From Symploca sp. SIO3C6 (GTDB lineage Bacteria; Cyanobacteriota; Cyanobacteriia; Cyanobacteriales; Coleofasciculaceae): a DNA stretch of 64,000 bases. Positions 55,747 through 64,000 of this stretch are shown piece by piece (positions within the stretch are counted from its first letter, which is position 1; each line of letters begins with the position of its first letter). The notes beneath the pieces were generated by a model, which searched no databases, was not told where the DNA came from, and saw nothing but the letters and a program-made list of their open reading frames with translations. The stretch is from contig JAAHHJ010000006.1 of NCBI GenBank assembly GCA_010692425.1, positions 1-64,000 on the forward strand. Reading direction: 5' to 3'. A program made the position numbers and the translations under genes.

Positions 55747-57096
55747 TCAATAGTCTTGTTGCCTGGCTAGGTTGCGGAACTTAGTCAACTCTGGGTTAAA
55801 CAAAAGTTTAACCGTTCCTGTCGGTCCATTGCGATGTTTGGCGATGATTAATTCGGCAATATCTCGATCTGGAGAATCCGGATGATAGTATGAGTCTCTG
55901 TACAACATCATCACTAAATCGGCATCTTGTTCAATCGATCCCGACTCTCTCAAATCAGACATCATTGGTCGTTTGTTGGTTCTTGATTCAACCCCTCGGC
56001 TCAACTGAGACAAGGCAATGATGGGGACATTGAGTTCACGGGCTAATCCTTTAAGAGAGCGTGTAATCCTAGATAACTCCTGCACACGGTTTTCATTGCC
56101 ACTGCCTTCCATCAACTGCAAATAATCAATTAACACTAATCCCAACTTGCCAGCTTTTTCTGCTTGAAGACGGCGCAGTTGTGATCGCATCTGCATCACT
56201 GTTGGGTTAGCGCTATCATCAATGAAAATCGGCAACTCTGATAAGATACCGAGGGCATGACTTAATGGTGCCCACTGACTTTGGGTGATACGCCCAGAGC
56301 GCAGATAATTACTCTCAATCTGGGCCTCACTAGCTAGCAACCGCTGCACCAGCTGTTCCTTGGACATTTCCAAACTAAAAATTGCCACTGGCAAACGTTC
56401 CGAAACACTGCGAGCAATCCCTAAGGCAAAGCTAGTTTTTCCCATTGATGGTCTGCCAGCAACGATAATCAGATCAGAGCGCTGAAAACCACCAGTCATA
56501 TTGTCCAAGTCATAGAAATCAGAGGCAATACCGGGTAGAGAAACCTCCGGATCTCGATTTTTGATCTCTTGGAAAGCCTGGACTAGTGTCTCACAAATCG
56601 GAGTCAAACCAAGCTTAGGGCTAGCCTGAGTGAGACCAAAAACTTTTTGCTCAGCACTGTCAAGGACAGTTGCCAAATCTGTAGAGGTCTCATAGCCTAG
56701 TTCCACAATCTCATTACCTACCTTGATTAACTGGCGACGCACATACTTGTCGATCACCAATACTGCGTAGCGGTCAATATTGACAGAAGACACCGTGCGA
56801 GATACTAGTTGTGCCAGTCGGCTTTGACCACCAATTTTCTCTAACAATTCGTGGTCATACAACCAGCTGGTGACGCTCATCAAATCTGTCGGCTGACCCT
56901 GGTTATGGAGAGCCAAAGCAGCTTGGTAAATTTCTTTATTAGCATCAACGTAGAGAGCTTCGGGGAGGAGAATATCGGCAACTCGACCAATCGCCTCCGG
57001 ATCTAGCAAAATGCCTCCGAGAATAGACTCCTCAGCATCAACATTTTGGGGAGGTAGGGAGTTGCTAAATGCGGAAAAATCAAGTTCTTGAAACAT
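55747..57096 (-). CDS. dnaB: Replicative DNA helicase DnaB
   Basis: A 449-residue hexameric helicase that unwinds the replication fork. The N-terminal domain (about 15-115) begins PPQNVDAEESILGGILLDPE. The RecA-like domain has Walker A AGRPSMGKTSFAL, Walker B LVLIDYLQLM and the arginine-finger segment. Its length shows no intein, unlike many cyanobacterial DnaB proteins. rplI lies 155 bases upstream, the usual pairing. Confidence 0.96.
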   Translation of the reverse strand: MFQELDFSAFSNSLPPQNVDAEESILGGILLDPEAIGRVADILLPEALYVDANKEIYQAALALHNQGQPTDLMSVTSWLYDHELLEKIGGQSRLAQLVSRTVSSVNIDRYAVLVIDKYVRRQLIKVGNEIVELGYETSTDLATVLDSAEQKVFGLTQASPKLGLTPICETLVQAFQEIKNRDPEVSLPGIASDFYDLDNMTGGFQRSDLIIVAGRPSMGKTSFALGIARSVSERLPVAIFSLEMSKEQLVQRLLASEAQIESNYLRSGRITQSQWAPLSHALGILSELPIFIDDSANPTVMQMRSQLRRLQAEKAGKLGLVLIDYLQLMEGSGNENRVQELSRITRSLKGLARELNVPIIALSQLSRGVESRTNKRPMMSDLRESGSIEQDADLVMMLYRDSYYHPDSPDRDIAELIIAKHRNGPTGTVKLLFNPELTKFRNLARQQDY

Positions 57097-57251
57097 AAGA
57101 AAAGGCAGTGAGCCGGAGCTGAAAGCAGTAAATCAAGGGTGATAAGGTTGAATATTTAAAGGTTATGCGGTCAAGTTATTCCCGTTTCCCAACATTTAAG
57201 CTCAATTCAACCTTCCAGCCCCTAATAGCTACTAGCCAGTTTGAGTAGAAA

Positions 57252-57710
57252 CTAGTTAGAAGCAACCTGAATCTCGATCACCGCTGTAACTTCCGGATGT
57301 AGCTTAACTTCTGCCTTATAAAAGCCAAGTTGACTAATTTCGGGTAGAGTAATACCTCGTCTATCTACTTCCTGAGAAGTGGCTTCCTGAATCAGATCAG
57401 CAACTTCTTGAGCAGTAACGGTACCGAAAATCGCCTCATTTTCACCCACTTGCTTACGGATAGTAAAACGACCAATAGTTTCTAAAGCAACCTTGCGGGA
57501 TTCAGCCTGCTGTTTGATTTCAATTAAAAGTTGCCGCTCTTTTTCTTTTCGTCGCTCAACTTGCTTGAGAATGCCAGTTGTTGCTACCACCCCAATTCCT
57601 TTGGGAACTAAAAAATTACGAGCATAACCAGGAGCCACTTCAACCAAATCACCTGCTTTTCCCAGCTTGCTAACATCTTGGTTTAAAACTAATTGTACGC
57701 GTTTGACCAT
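57252..57710 (-). CDS. rplI: Ribosomal protein L9
   Basis: A 152-residue large-subunit protein. I chose the ATG at 57710 ([20 protein letters not shown]); the frame extends 13 codons upstream. [17 protein letters not shown] is the 23S-binding domain, followed by the long helix and C-terminal domain. dnaB is downstream. Confidence 0.95.
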   Translation of the reverse strand: MVKRVQLVLNQDVSKLGKAGDLVEVAPGYARNFLVPKGIGVVATTGILKQVERRKEKERQLLIEIKQQAESRKVALETIGRFTIRKQVGENEAIFGTVTAQEVADLIQEATSQEVDRRGITLPEISQLGFYKAEVKLHPEVTAVIEIQVASN

Positions 57711-57960
57711 TGTTTTGTTTCGAGTATGGAATTTAGAATTTACTAGCACAACGACCCATACTAAACCCCATGGGAATAGTCAGGGATAAATACTCACCAA
57801 TCTTAGGTGTGTTATCGGTGAGGATGAACACTCCATCATACGAAAATTATTTAATCGAACGCAAGCTATTACTAGGCTAATGCACATTTAACTTGCATAT
57901 TAGAGATGAAGCAGTGCAGATCTTAGCTCTGATGTAGGACAAGCCTGTGCAGCAATTCTG

Positions 57961-58005
57961 TCTCCGTGTCTCCGTGTCTCCGTGTCTCCCCATCTCCCCA
58001 TCTCC
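57961..58005. repeat. Octamer tandem repeat (TCTCCGTG/TCTCCCCA)
   Basis: Three TCTCCGTG units are followed by two TCTCCCCA units, just after the end of the glyoxalase II gene. Same class as 2796 and 12390. Confidence 0.75.
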
Positions 58006-58016
58006 AGAGCCTGCTC

Positions 58017-58790
58017 TCAAAACCTGTCCTTCATACCCCGCAGCCGCGCGAATGTCTGTACTGATTCTTGAGATTTGACAGCTGACTGTAATGCTGGTTG
58101 CTCCCAGCGCAAAAAGGGATTGGTGAGCCTTTCAATGCCTATTTGGGATGGGACAGTTGCCTCCAGGCGTTGCCTAGCTGCTCGCACTTGGGCATATCGA
58201 GTTTGTAAGTCTGGGTTATTGCCATCTACACTCAGGGCAAATTGAAGATTTTTCAGAGTGTATTCGTGAGCACACCAGACTCTGGTGCTGTCTGGTAAAG
58301 AGCGCAGTTTGCTCAGAGAGTCAACCATTTGGGCTGGTGTTCCTTCAAAAAGTCTGCCACAACCACCTGCAAACAAAGTATCACCACAGAATAACTCTCC
58401 GGGAACATCCCTTTGTGGTGAGGGAAAATAGTAGGCTATATGCGCTTTGGTGTGTCCGGGGATGAACAAGATGTTACCAATTCGATCTGCAAACTCCACT
58501 TCATCGCCTTCCTCCAAAAACACCTGTTGCCCAGGAATTCTGCCTCGATCTTGCTTGCCCCCATATACACAGACATTGGGAAAATGCTGTATCAATTGCT
58601 GATTACCACCTACATGATCCCAGTGATGATGAGTATTGAAGATTTTCACTAATTGTGCATCAAGTGTTTCTAGATGCTGTAGTACGGGAGTAGCTTCTGC
58701 TGGGTCAACTACAGCAGCAACATTGTATTGAGGGTCATGCAACAAAAAGATATAGTTGTCAGAGAGTGCTGATAGTCGATAAACCTGCAT
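58017..58790 (-). CDS. gloB: Hydroxyacylglutathione hydrolase (glyoxalase II)
   Basis: A 257-residue metallo-beta-lactamase-fold enzyme hydrolysing S-lactoylglutathione in methylglyoxal detoxification. The metal motif [10 protein letters not shown] is intact, with further ligands in IPGHTKAH and [14 protein letters not shown], and the C-terminal helical domain ends near RGMKDRF. I chose the ATG at 58790 ([17 protein letters not shown]); the frame continues 30 codons upstream without family similarity. Confidence 0.93.
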   Translation of the reverse strand: MQVYRLSALSDNYIFLLHDPQYNVAAVVDPAEATPVLQHLETLDAQLVKIFNTHHHWDHVGGNQQLIQHFPNVCVYGGKQDRGRIPGQQVFLEEGDEVEFADRIGNILFIPGHTKAHIAYYFPSPQRDVPGELFCGDTLFAGGCGRLFEGTPAQMVDSLSKLRSLPDSTRVWCAHEYTLKNLQFALSVDGNNPDLQTRYAQVRAARQRLEATVPSQIGIERLTNPFLRWEQPALQSAVKSQESVQTFARLRGMKDRF

Positions 58791-59061
58791 AATGTTCTTT
58801 GGATGATTCAAAATTTTGAGGTTCTGTGTTACAATCTCGGATCTAGGAAGTTTATGAGCAAGTTGCTTAGTAAAAGGCACACTCCCTAATAAGATAGTGT
58901 CAACTTCAGTAGGTGGTGAAACTAATCCTCTAGACCAGTACCTCTAGGTAAAAATCATCAAGCTTGGTAAACATCCTAGATACAAGAGTCCGGAAAGCTG
59001 TGGTTTGGCAGCGTAATTATTAAAGACATTGCTTATAAACAAGTGGGATGCGTTATTGCTT

Positions 59062-59268
59062 ATGGCATCTACACCTCAGTATCAATCAAACTTGAACATT
59101 CAGCTGCTAGTAGAAAAGATCCTCTCAGAGGGTCAATTGAGCCGTCAAGAGTATCTCCAGATGACGAGGGCTATCCTCTCTGACTACAATGTTACAGAAG
59201 AAGAAAGTAGCCAAATCAATCGCATATTTGACGATGTCCAGACTGGTAGCCTGAAGCTAGTTGACTAG
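59062..59268 (+). CDS. Small conserved cyanobacterial protein
   Basis: A 68-residue, mostly helical, acidic protein starting at the ATG at 59062; the frame extends 11 codons upstream. ILSEGQLSRQEYLQMTRAIL and EESSQINRIFDDVQTG suggest two helical hairpins. It resembles small hypothetical proteins conserved in cyanobacteria. Function unknown. Confidence 0.65.
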   Translation: MASTPQYQSNLNIQLLVEKILSEGQLSRQEYLQMTRAILSDYNVTEEESSQINRIFDDVQTGSLKLVD

Positions 59269-59560
59269 CGCAGTACTCTTAAGGGGAGCAACGGGTATCA
59301 AAACCAATGGTATCTGGTCTAAAAATCCAGACGGCAGCGGTTTACCTAGCATGTATAAAACATTTGCTCAAGCCAGACTTACTCCTAATGCATCAGTTGA
59401 TTAAGGCATCGATTAAGGCTGATTCTTCGGTACACACAGGCTTCGATTTTGTTGTTAGATGCCATCGAAATCTTGACGAGTAGCCTATTACTGGACTTGG
59501 TTGTTGATTTGGGCAGGTGCCTAAAATCATATCTAGTTTTAGTAGGTAGCAATTATTGAG

Positions 59561-59586
59561 ACCCTAATCATCGCCGATGATTGGGG
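59561..59586. promoter_or_regulatory. Hairpin in the galE leader
   Basis: accctaatcatc and gatgattggggt pair over 12 positions (one G-T) around a 3-base loop, ending 35 bases before the galE start. No T-run follows. It may protect or regulate the mRNA. The remainder of 59269-59620 shows nothing else. Confidence 0.45.
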
Positions 59587-59620
59587 TTAGAGAACAAGTA
59601 GTAAACTCTAAGGTGTCAAA

Positions 59621-60619
59621 GTGTCGCAAGCCAAAGCAACGATCTTAGTTACAGGAGGGGCAGGGTATATTGGCTCCCATGCTGTTTTAGCACTAAAACA
59701 GGCAGGTTACGATGTAATTGTACTAGATAACTTGGTCTACGGACATCGAGAGCTGGTAGAAGATGTACTCAAAGTGGAATTGATCGTTGGAGATATTAGC
59801 GATCGCTCTACACTAGATCAGCTATTTTCTACCCGTGAAATTGCGGCAGTAATGCATTTTGCTGCCTATATTGCTGTCGGAGAGTCAGTAACTGAGCCAG
59901 CCAAATACTACCGCAACAATGTCAATGGCACTCTAACTCTTTTAGAGGCAATGGTAGCAGCAAAGGTCAAGCAATTAGTCTTTTCTTCTACCTGCGCCAT
60001 TTACGGGATGCCTAAGCAGGTGCCTATGACAGAAGAACATCCTCAAGATCCCATGAGTCCCTATGCCGCCAGCAAGTGGATGGTAGAGCGGATGCTAGCG
60101 GATTTTGATCAAGCTTATGATTTAAAATCAGTGGCATTTCGCTACTTTAATGCCTCCGGGGCTAATCCAGAAGGGTTACTAGGTGAAGATCATAATCCAG
60201 AAACTCATCTGATTCCCTTGGTACTCCTGACTGCTTTAGGTAAACGAGAGTCAATCTCTATTTTTGGTAGCGATTATCCGACGCCAGATGGCACATGTAT
60301 TCGGGATTATATTCACGTGGGTGATTTAGCAGATGCTCACGTCTTGGGGCTAGAATACTTGCTTAAGGGTGGTACTAGGGAAGTCTTCAACTTGGGTAAT
60401 GGTAACGGCTTTTCTGTCAAGCAAGTAATTGAAACGGCAAGAGCAGTAACAGGGAGGGAAATCAAGGCTGTAGAGCGTGAGCGACGAGCTGGTGATCCAC
60501 CAATTCTGATTGGCAGTAGCGACAAGGCAAGACAAACTCTAGGTTGGTATCCTCAGTACCCAGACTTGAGTGATATTCTGTCTCATGCTTGGCAGTGGCA
60601 CCAAAAACGTCATGGGTAA
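59621..60619 (+). CDS. galE: UDP-glucose 4-epimerase
   Basis: A 332-residue SDR enzyme that interconverts UDP-glucose and UDP-galactose for surface polysaccharides. It starts at a GTG. The NAD-binding motif VTGGAGYIGSH and the Tyr-x-x-x-Lys of SPYAASKWMVE are present, as is FRYFNASGANPEG. It leads a probable polysaccharide set with the glycosyltransferase and ABC exporter downstream. Confidence 0.94.
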   Translation: MSQAKATILVTGGAGYIGSHAVLALKQAGYDVIVLDNLVYGHRELVEDVLKVELIVGDISDRSTLDQLFSTREIAAVMHFAAYIAVGESVTEPAKYYRNNVNGTLTLLEAMVAAKVKQLVFSSTCAIYGMPKQVPMTEEHPQDPMSPYAASKWMVERMLADFDQAYDLKSVAFRYFNASGANPEGLLGEDHNPETHLIPLVLLTALGKRESISIFGSDYPTPDGTCIRDYIHVGDLADAHVLGLEYLLKGGTREVFNLGNGNGFSVKQVIETARAVTGREIKAVERERRAGDPPILIGSSDKARQTLGWYPQYPDLSDILSHAWQWHQKRHG

Positions 60620-60830
60620 GCAGCTAAACTTACCATAATTGAGTATTTTAGAGATTATACATAGCCGCGACCTCAGCACCGAGTTGAGCAACACTGAGAA
60701 GGGCAGGTGGAGTATTTGTACAGTTATTAATTATTGTTACTTATTACCATCAGCCTCATCACCCTGAGAGGCAAATGAAAATTATTAAGTCTCTCCCCAG
60801 CAAGTAAAAATCGTGAGTCCATAGCAAACT

Positions 60831-62009
60831 ATGAAAGGTAAAGTTTCGTTAGTCGTCAGTGACTTATCTAGTAGTGGTTCTGGCAGATGGGGAGGAGCTG
60901 TACGCCCATTTTTACTCTACCAAGCTCTAAAAAAATTAGACTATGAGGTAGAAATTGTTGGCTTTGTTCCTAGTGATAACTCGGAACCTATACCTACCTC
61001 TAGCATTCCTACTAGTTATGTTACTGCCTACAAATACCCCAAATTTATTGTATCTATAAACAATCTTCTCCAGAAAATTGATGGAGATGTAATTTATGTG
61101 AGTAAACTTAAACCAACTAGCTTTGGTAGTGCTCTGATTAAGAAATTTATAACTCGCTCTCCTGTAATTTTAGACATAGATGACTGGGAGTTAAGTTGGC
61201 ATGGGGGGGATCAGTGGCAATACCGCCCAAGTTTAAAGCAATTGGCTAGAGATATTTTGAAGTCTGATGGTGCCTTGAGAAATCCCGATAATCCGGTTTA
61301 TTTGAAGTGGATAGAAGGATTTGTCCCCTATGCCAATGCGATAACAACACACACTCAATTCATGCAAGAACGTTTTGGTGGTGTGTATTTACCTAATGGC
61401 AAGGATGTGAATTTGTTTGAGCCCACTCAGTATGACCCAGCCTCCAGTAGAAAGCGCTATGGTTTAGAGGAATATCGAGTTTTGATGTTTCCTGGAGCTC
61501 CTCGACCTTACAAAGGTATTGAAGATGTGTTAATGGCGCTAGATCAGCTTAATGAACCTGACTTAAGACTTGTGATCGTAGGTGGCAGTCCCTATGATGA
61601 CTATGATCATGAGCTGATTCAAAAGTGGGGTCGTTGGATTATAAAATTGCCAAAATTTCCTGTCCAAGAAATGCCTGATGTCGTAGCTGCAGCCCATGTG
61701 GTGGTTGTTCCACAGCGAGATGCTCCTGCTGCTAAGGCTCAATTTCCTCTCAAAATTACAGATGGCATGGCAATGTCTAAGCCAATTTTAGCTACTAGGG
61801 TAGGAGATATCCCAGATATTTTAGGAGATACAGGTTACTTGGTAGAGCCTAGTTCTCCTGAACAACTTGCTGGGCAAATTAAATCAATATTCCAGAATTT
61901 CGAGCAAGCTCAGGAACAGGGAAGAAAGGCAAGAGCAAGGTGTGTAGAACGTTATAGTATTGATGCCATGGCGGCGATACTTGCAGATGTTATTGCTGGT
62001 CTTAAGTAA
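60831..62009 (+). CDS. Glycosyltransferase family 4 protein
   Basis: A 392-residue GT-B glycosyltransferase. The N-lobe begins VSLVVSDLSSSGSGRWGGAV, and the C-lobe has LMFPGAPRPYKGIEDVLMAL, LVIVGGSPYDDYDHEL and the nucleotide-sugar region ITDGMAMSKPILATRVGDIP. It is a cytoplasmic or membrane-associated enzyme adding a sugar to a surface polysaccharide or lipid. Donor and acceptor are unknown. The ABC exporter gene follows after 50 bases. Confidence 0.87.
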   Translation: MKGKVSLVVSDLSSSGSGRWGGAVRPFLLYQALKKLDYEVEIVGFVPSDNSEPIPTSSIPTSYVTAYKYPKFIVSINNLLQKIDGDVIYVSKLKPTSFGSALIKKFITRSPVILDIDDWELSWHGGDQWQYRPSLKQLARDILKSDGALRNPDNPVYLKWIEGFVPYANAITTHTQFMQERFGGVYLPNGKDVNLFEPTQYDPASSRKRYGLEEYRVLMFPGAPRPYKGIEDVLMALDQLNEPDLRLVIVGGSPYDDYDHELIQKWGRWIIKLPKFPVQEMPDVVAAAHVVVVPQRDAPAAKAQFPLKITDGMAMSKPILATRVGDIPDILGDTGYLVEPSSPEQLAGQIKSIFQNFEQAQEQGRKARARCVERYSIDAMAAILADVIAGLK

Positions 62010-62059
62010 GTAAATTAGCCACAAATTTAAACCTTATCTCTGACATTGGAAAATATCAT

Positions 62060-64000
62060 ATGTCTTCTAATAGATTACTCCTGCAATATGCAGTCAAATA
62101 TCGTTCTTTAATAGTTCTAACGGTCATATTAGGATTTTCCGGTGCACTTTTCAATGGCGTAGGGACTGCCTTAATTGTGCCAGTTCTGTTGGGATTCTTA
62201 GGTAAAGAATTTAACCTCGAAGGTGGACCACCTCTCCTTCAGAAATTTCTTTCAATTTTTGACAGGTTTGATGGAGAGGCAAGACTGCCAGTAATGCTGG
62301 GAGCTATATTACTAACCATTATCCTGAAAAATCTTGCTACTTATGCCAGTGGATTAAGTTCTGGCTATCTATCCCGTGCCCTAGTTAATGGGATGCGCCT
62401 CAAAGGTTTGAGGATGCTATTAGACGTGGATTTAGATTTTTATTCTAAACACAAAATTGGCGACATTATGAGTCGCATTAATCATGAGATTGGTCGCACA
62501 GCTGGTGCAATAAAAATTGGGGTAAAAATGTTTACCCAATCGGCTACTATCCTGGTATTTGTTGCCATCCTATTACAGATCTCTTGGCAGTTAACGCTGA
62601 TTACTACCGTGCTCTTGCTAATGGCGGCACTGGGCAACCAATATTTTGTCAAACGAGCTAAGGTTTTTGGAAAAATATTGACGGCAAAGTCTCGGGCTTT
62701 TTCTAATGGTCTAATCGAAATTTTGACTGGTATTCGCTTGATTAAAACGGTTGGCGAAGAAGAGAAGACCTATCAAAAAATGAGGCAAATTATCCGAGAA
62801 CGGGAGAAATCTGATTTCCAGGCACAAGCTAATTTTGCAGCGATTGGACCGATCAATGAAATTTCGGGAATTCTAGCAGTATTAGCCATAATACTTGCAG
62901 GGCGTTATGTCTTTAACGATACTGAGAAATTAGAATCTTTTGCCGAACTTTTAGTAGTTTATCTGGTAGTTCTATTCCGATTACTTCCTTTTGTTAGTCA
63001 GTTAAATGGAAGTCGCAGTCAATTTGCTAATGCTTCTGCAAGTGTGGAGGTGGTTCATGATTTTTTGCAACGAGACAAGCAACCAATTATGGTCAATGGC
63101 TCTATTCCTTACCAGGGATTAGAAAAGGGGATTCGCTTTGAAGGAGTAAATTTTTCCTATCCTGGTAGTGACAGGTTGGCTCTTAGTGGGGTAGATCTTT
63201 GGCTTCCTAAAGGCACAACCTTAGCGCTAGTGGGTACTTCAGGGGCTGGGAAATCAACTTTAGCAGATTTGATACCAAGGTTTTATGATGTTGCTGGGGG
63301 GCGGATACTTCTTGATGATAAAGATTTAAGGGAATATGACATCAAAAGTGTTAGACGAGCCATGGGAGTGGTAAGTCAAGATACATTTCTATTTAATAAT
63401 TCGGTATTTTACAACCTTGCCTATGGCTGGAAAAATGCCACAGAGGAGGAGGTGATTACAGCTGCCAAGAGAGCTAATGCCTATGAGTTTATTTTGCAGT
63501 TAGCCAATGGCTTTGAGACCCAAATTGGCGATCGCGGTGTTATGCTTTCTGGAGGGCAACGACAGCGACTAGCAATTGCACGCGCTCTGTTACGTAATCC
63601 AGATTTACTGATTTTAGATGAAGCAACTAGTGCGCTAGATACGGTTTCTGAGCGACTAGTACAGCAGGCAATTGATGAACTTTGTCGTGATCGCACCACG
63701 GTTGTGATTGCTCACCGACTTTCTACTGTGCAAAATGCAGATCAAATTGCGGTAATGGATAAAGGACGAGTAGTGGAAGTTGGCACCCATGAAGAGTTGC
63801 TCGCCAAAAAAGGAAGCTACACTCGTCTTTATGAGATGCAATTTTCTAAGAAAGCTGATGATGTTACTCAAACTGCTGTCAATAAAGCTTTAATGGAAAG
63901 CTCCTATGAAATTCGCACTCGTCTCAATCCGATGATTGGCTTCTTGCAATTAGTGGTTGATGATCTGGTAGATAGTGAAGATGAGCGTCAAGAGTTAACA
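62060..64000 (+). CDS. ABC exporter (MsbA/HepA-like), partial, with DHp-like tail
   Basis: The frame opens at the ATG at 62060 and runs off the window (647 codons seen). Residues about 15-300 are a six-helix exporter domain. The ATPase (about 345-590) has Walker A GTSGAGKST, signature LSGGQRQRLAIARAL, Walker B LLILDEATSALDT and the H-loop IAHRLST, all intact. After residue 600 the sequence ESSYEIRTRLNPMIGFLQLV resembles the DHp helix of histidine kinases (SHELRTPLNAILGF), but Tyr replaces the phospho-accepting His. The neighbours suggest export of a polysaccharide or glycolipid. Confidence 0.9.
   Translation, partial: MSSNRLLLQYAVKYRSLIVLTVILGFSGALFNGVGTALIVPVLLGFLGKEFNLEGGPPLLQKFLSIFDRFDGEARLPVMLGAILLTIILKNLATYASGLSSGYLSRALVNGMRLKGLRMLLDVDLDFYSKHKIGDIMSRINHEIGRTAGAIKIGVKMFTQSATILVFVAILLQISWQLTLITTVLLLMAALGNQYFVKRAKVFGKILTAKSRAFSNGLIEILTGIRLIKTVGEEEKTYQKMRQIIREREKSDFQAQANFAAIGPINEISGILAVLAIILAGRYVFNDTEKLESFAELLVVYLVVLFRLLPFVSQLNGSRSQFANASASVEVVHDFLQRDKQPIMVNGSIPYQGLEKGIRFEGVNFSYPGSDRLALSGVDLWLPKGTTLALVGTSGAGKSTLADLIPRFYDVAGGRILLDDKDLREYDIKSVRRAMGVVSQDTFLFNNSVFYNLAYGWKNATEEEVITAAKRANAYEFILQLANGFETQIGDRGVMLSGGQRQRLAIARALLRNPDLLILDEATSALDTVSERLVQQAIDELCRDRTTVVIAHRLSTVQNADQIAVMDKGRVVEVGTHEELLAKKGSYTRLYEMQFSKKADDVTQTAVNKALMESSYEIRTRLNPMIGFLQLVVDDLVDSEDERQELT

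Noticed and set aside
55747-57096. Intein in DnaB
   Set aside because: Common in cyanobacterial DnaB, but the length is normal and the P-loop region is uninterrupted.

Overview
This is a stretch of cyanobacterial chromosome. Three things show it: many copies of the HIP1 octamer GCGATCGC, cyanobacterial gene arrangements (rpsL-rpsG-fusA-tuf-rpsJ, rne-rnhB, rplI-dnaB, purD next to nblS, a PanC-Cmk fusion), and the short tandem heptamer and octamer repeats common in larger, often filamentous cyanobacterial genomes. The DNA is moderately AT-rich. Most genes are core housekeeping genes, with accessory and unusual material at about 8-24 kb.

Layout. 0.5-7.8 kb: a sensor histidine kinase next to a PhnD-like binding lipoprotein, pyrE, two secreted or anchored unknown proteins, a CAU-anticodon tRNA and a CNNM/CorC-type membrane protein. 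8-11.8 kb: a coupled zinc-ribbon/winged-helix pair and two peptidoglycan hydrolases without signal peptides. 11.8-16.4 kb: a gene-poor stretch with a structured IS200/IS605- or omega-RNA-like relic, tRNA-Cys, and purM split by a 2.1-kb group II intron whose encoded protein has lost the reverse-transcriptase core but kept its maturase domain. 16.5-16.8 kb: a small gene for a protein strikingly like eukaryotic Atg8/GABARAP that ends just before the usual C-terminal glycine tail. 17.1-24.8 kb: an RlpA-like protein, then a coenzyme A cluster (an archaeal-type phosphopantothenate synthetase fused to a GNAT domain, a CoaBC with archaeal-like motifs, a degenerate CoaX, and a PanC-Cmk fusion with a degenerate PanC half), then a polysaccharide deacetylase. 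24.9-29.6 kb: glutamate synthase. 30.7-37.8 kb: a cupin, an IscA-like protein and the translation operon. 37.9-45.8 kb: Lon-substrate-binding protein, pheA, DUF1997 protein, rnhB, rne, cysteine desulfurase and a decayed nuclease-fold protein. 46-58.8 kb: a Ser/Thr kinase with a WD40 propeller, Nudix hydrolase, photolyase, purD, nblS, phasin, FKBP, dnaB, rplI and a glyoxalase II. 59-64 kb: galE, a glycosyltransferase and an ABC exporter that runs off the window, probably a cell-surface polysaccharide set.

Three results stand out. First, a free-standing bacterial Atg8-like ubiquitin-fold protein. Second, the CoA genes read as one story: the bacterial steps (PanC, CoaX) have lost catalytic residues while an archaeal-type enzyme that bypasses them sits beside them, which suggests CoA synthesis has been switched to the phosphopantoate route. 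Third, an essential purine gene appears to depend on splicing of a group II intron that can no longer move. All family assignments are from reading the sequence and from memory of the families; no database search was run.
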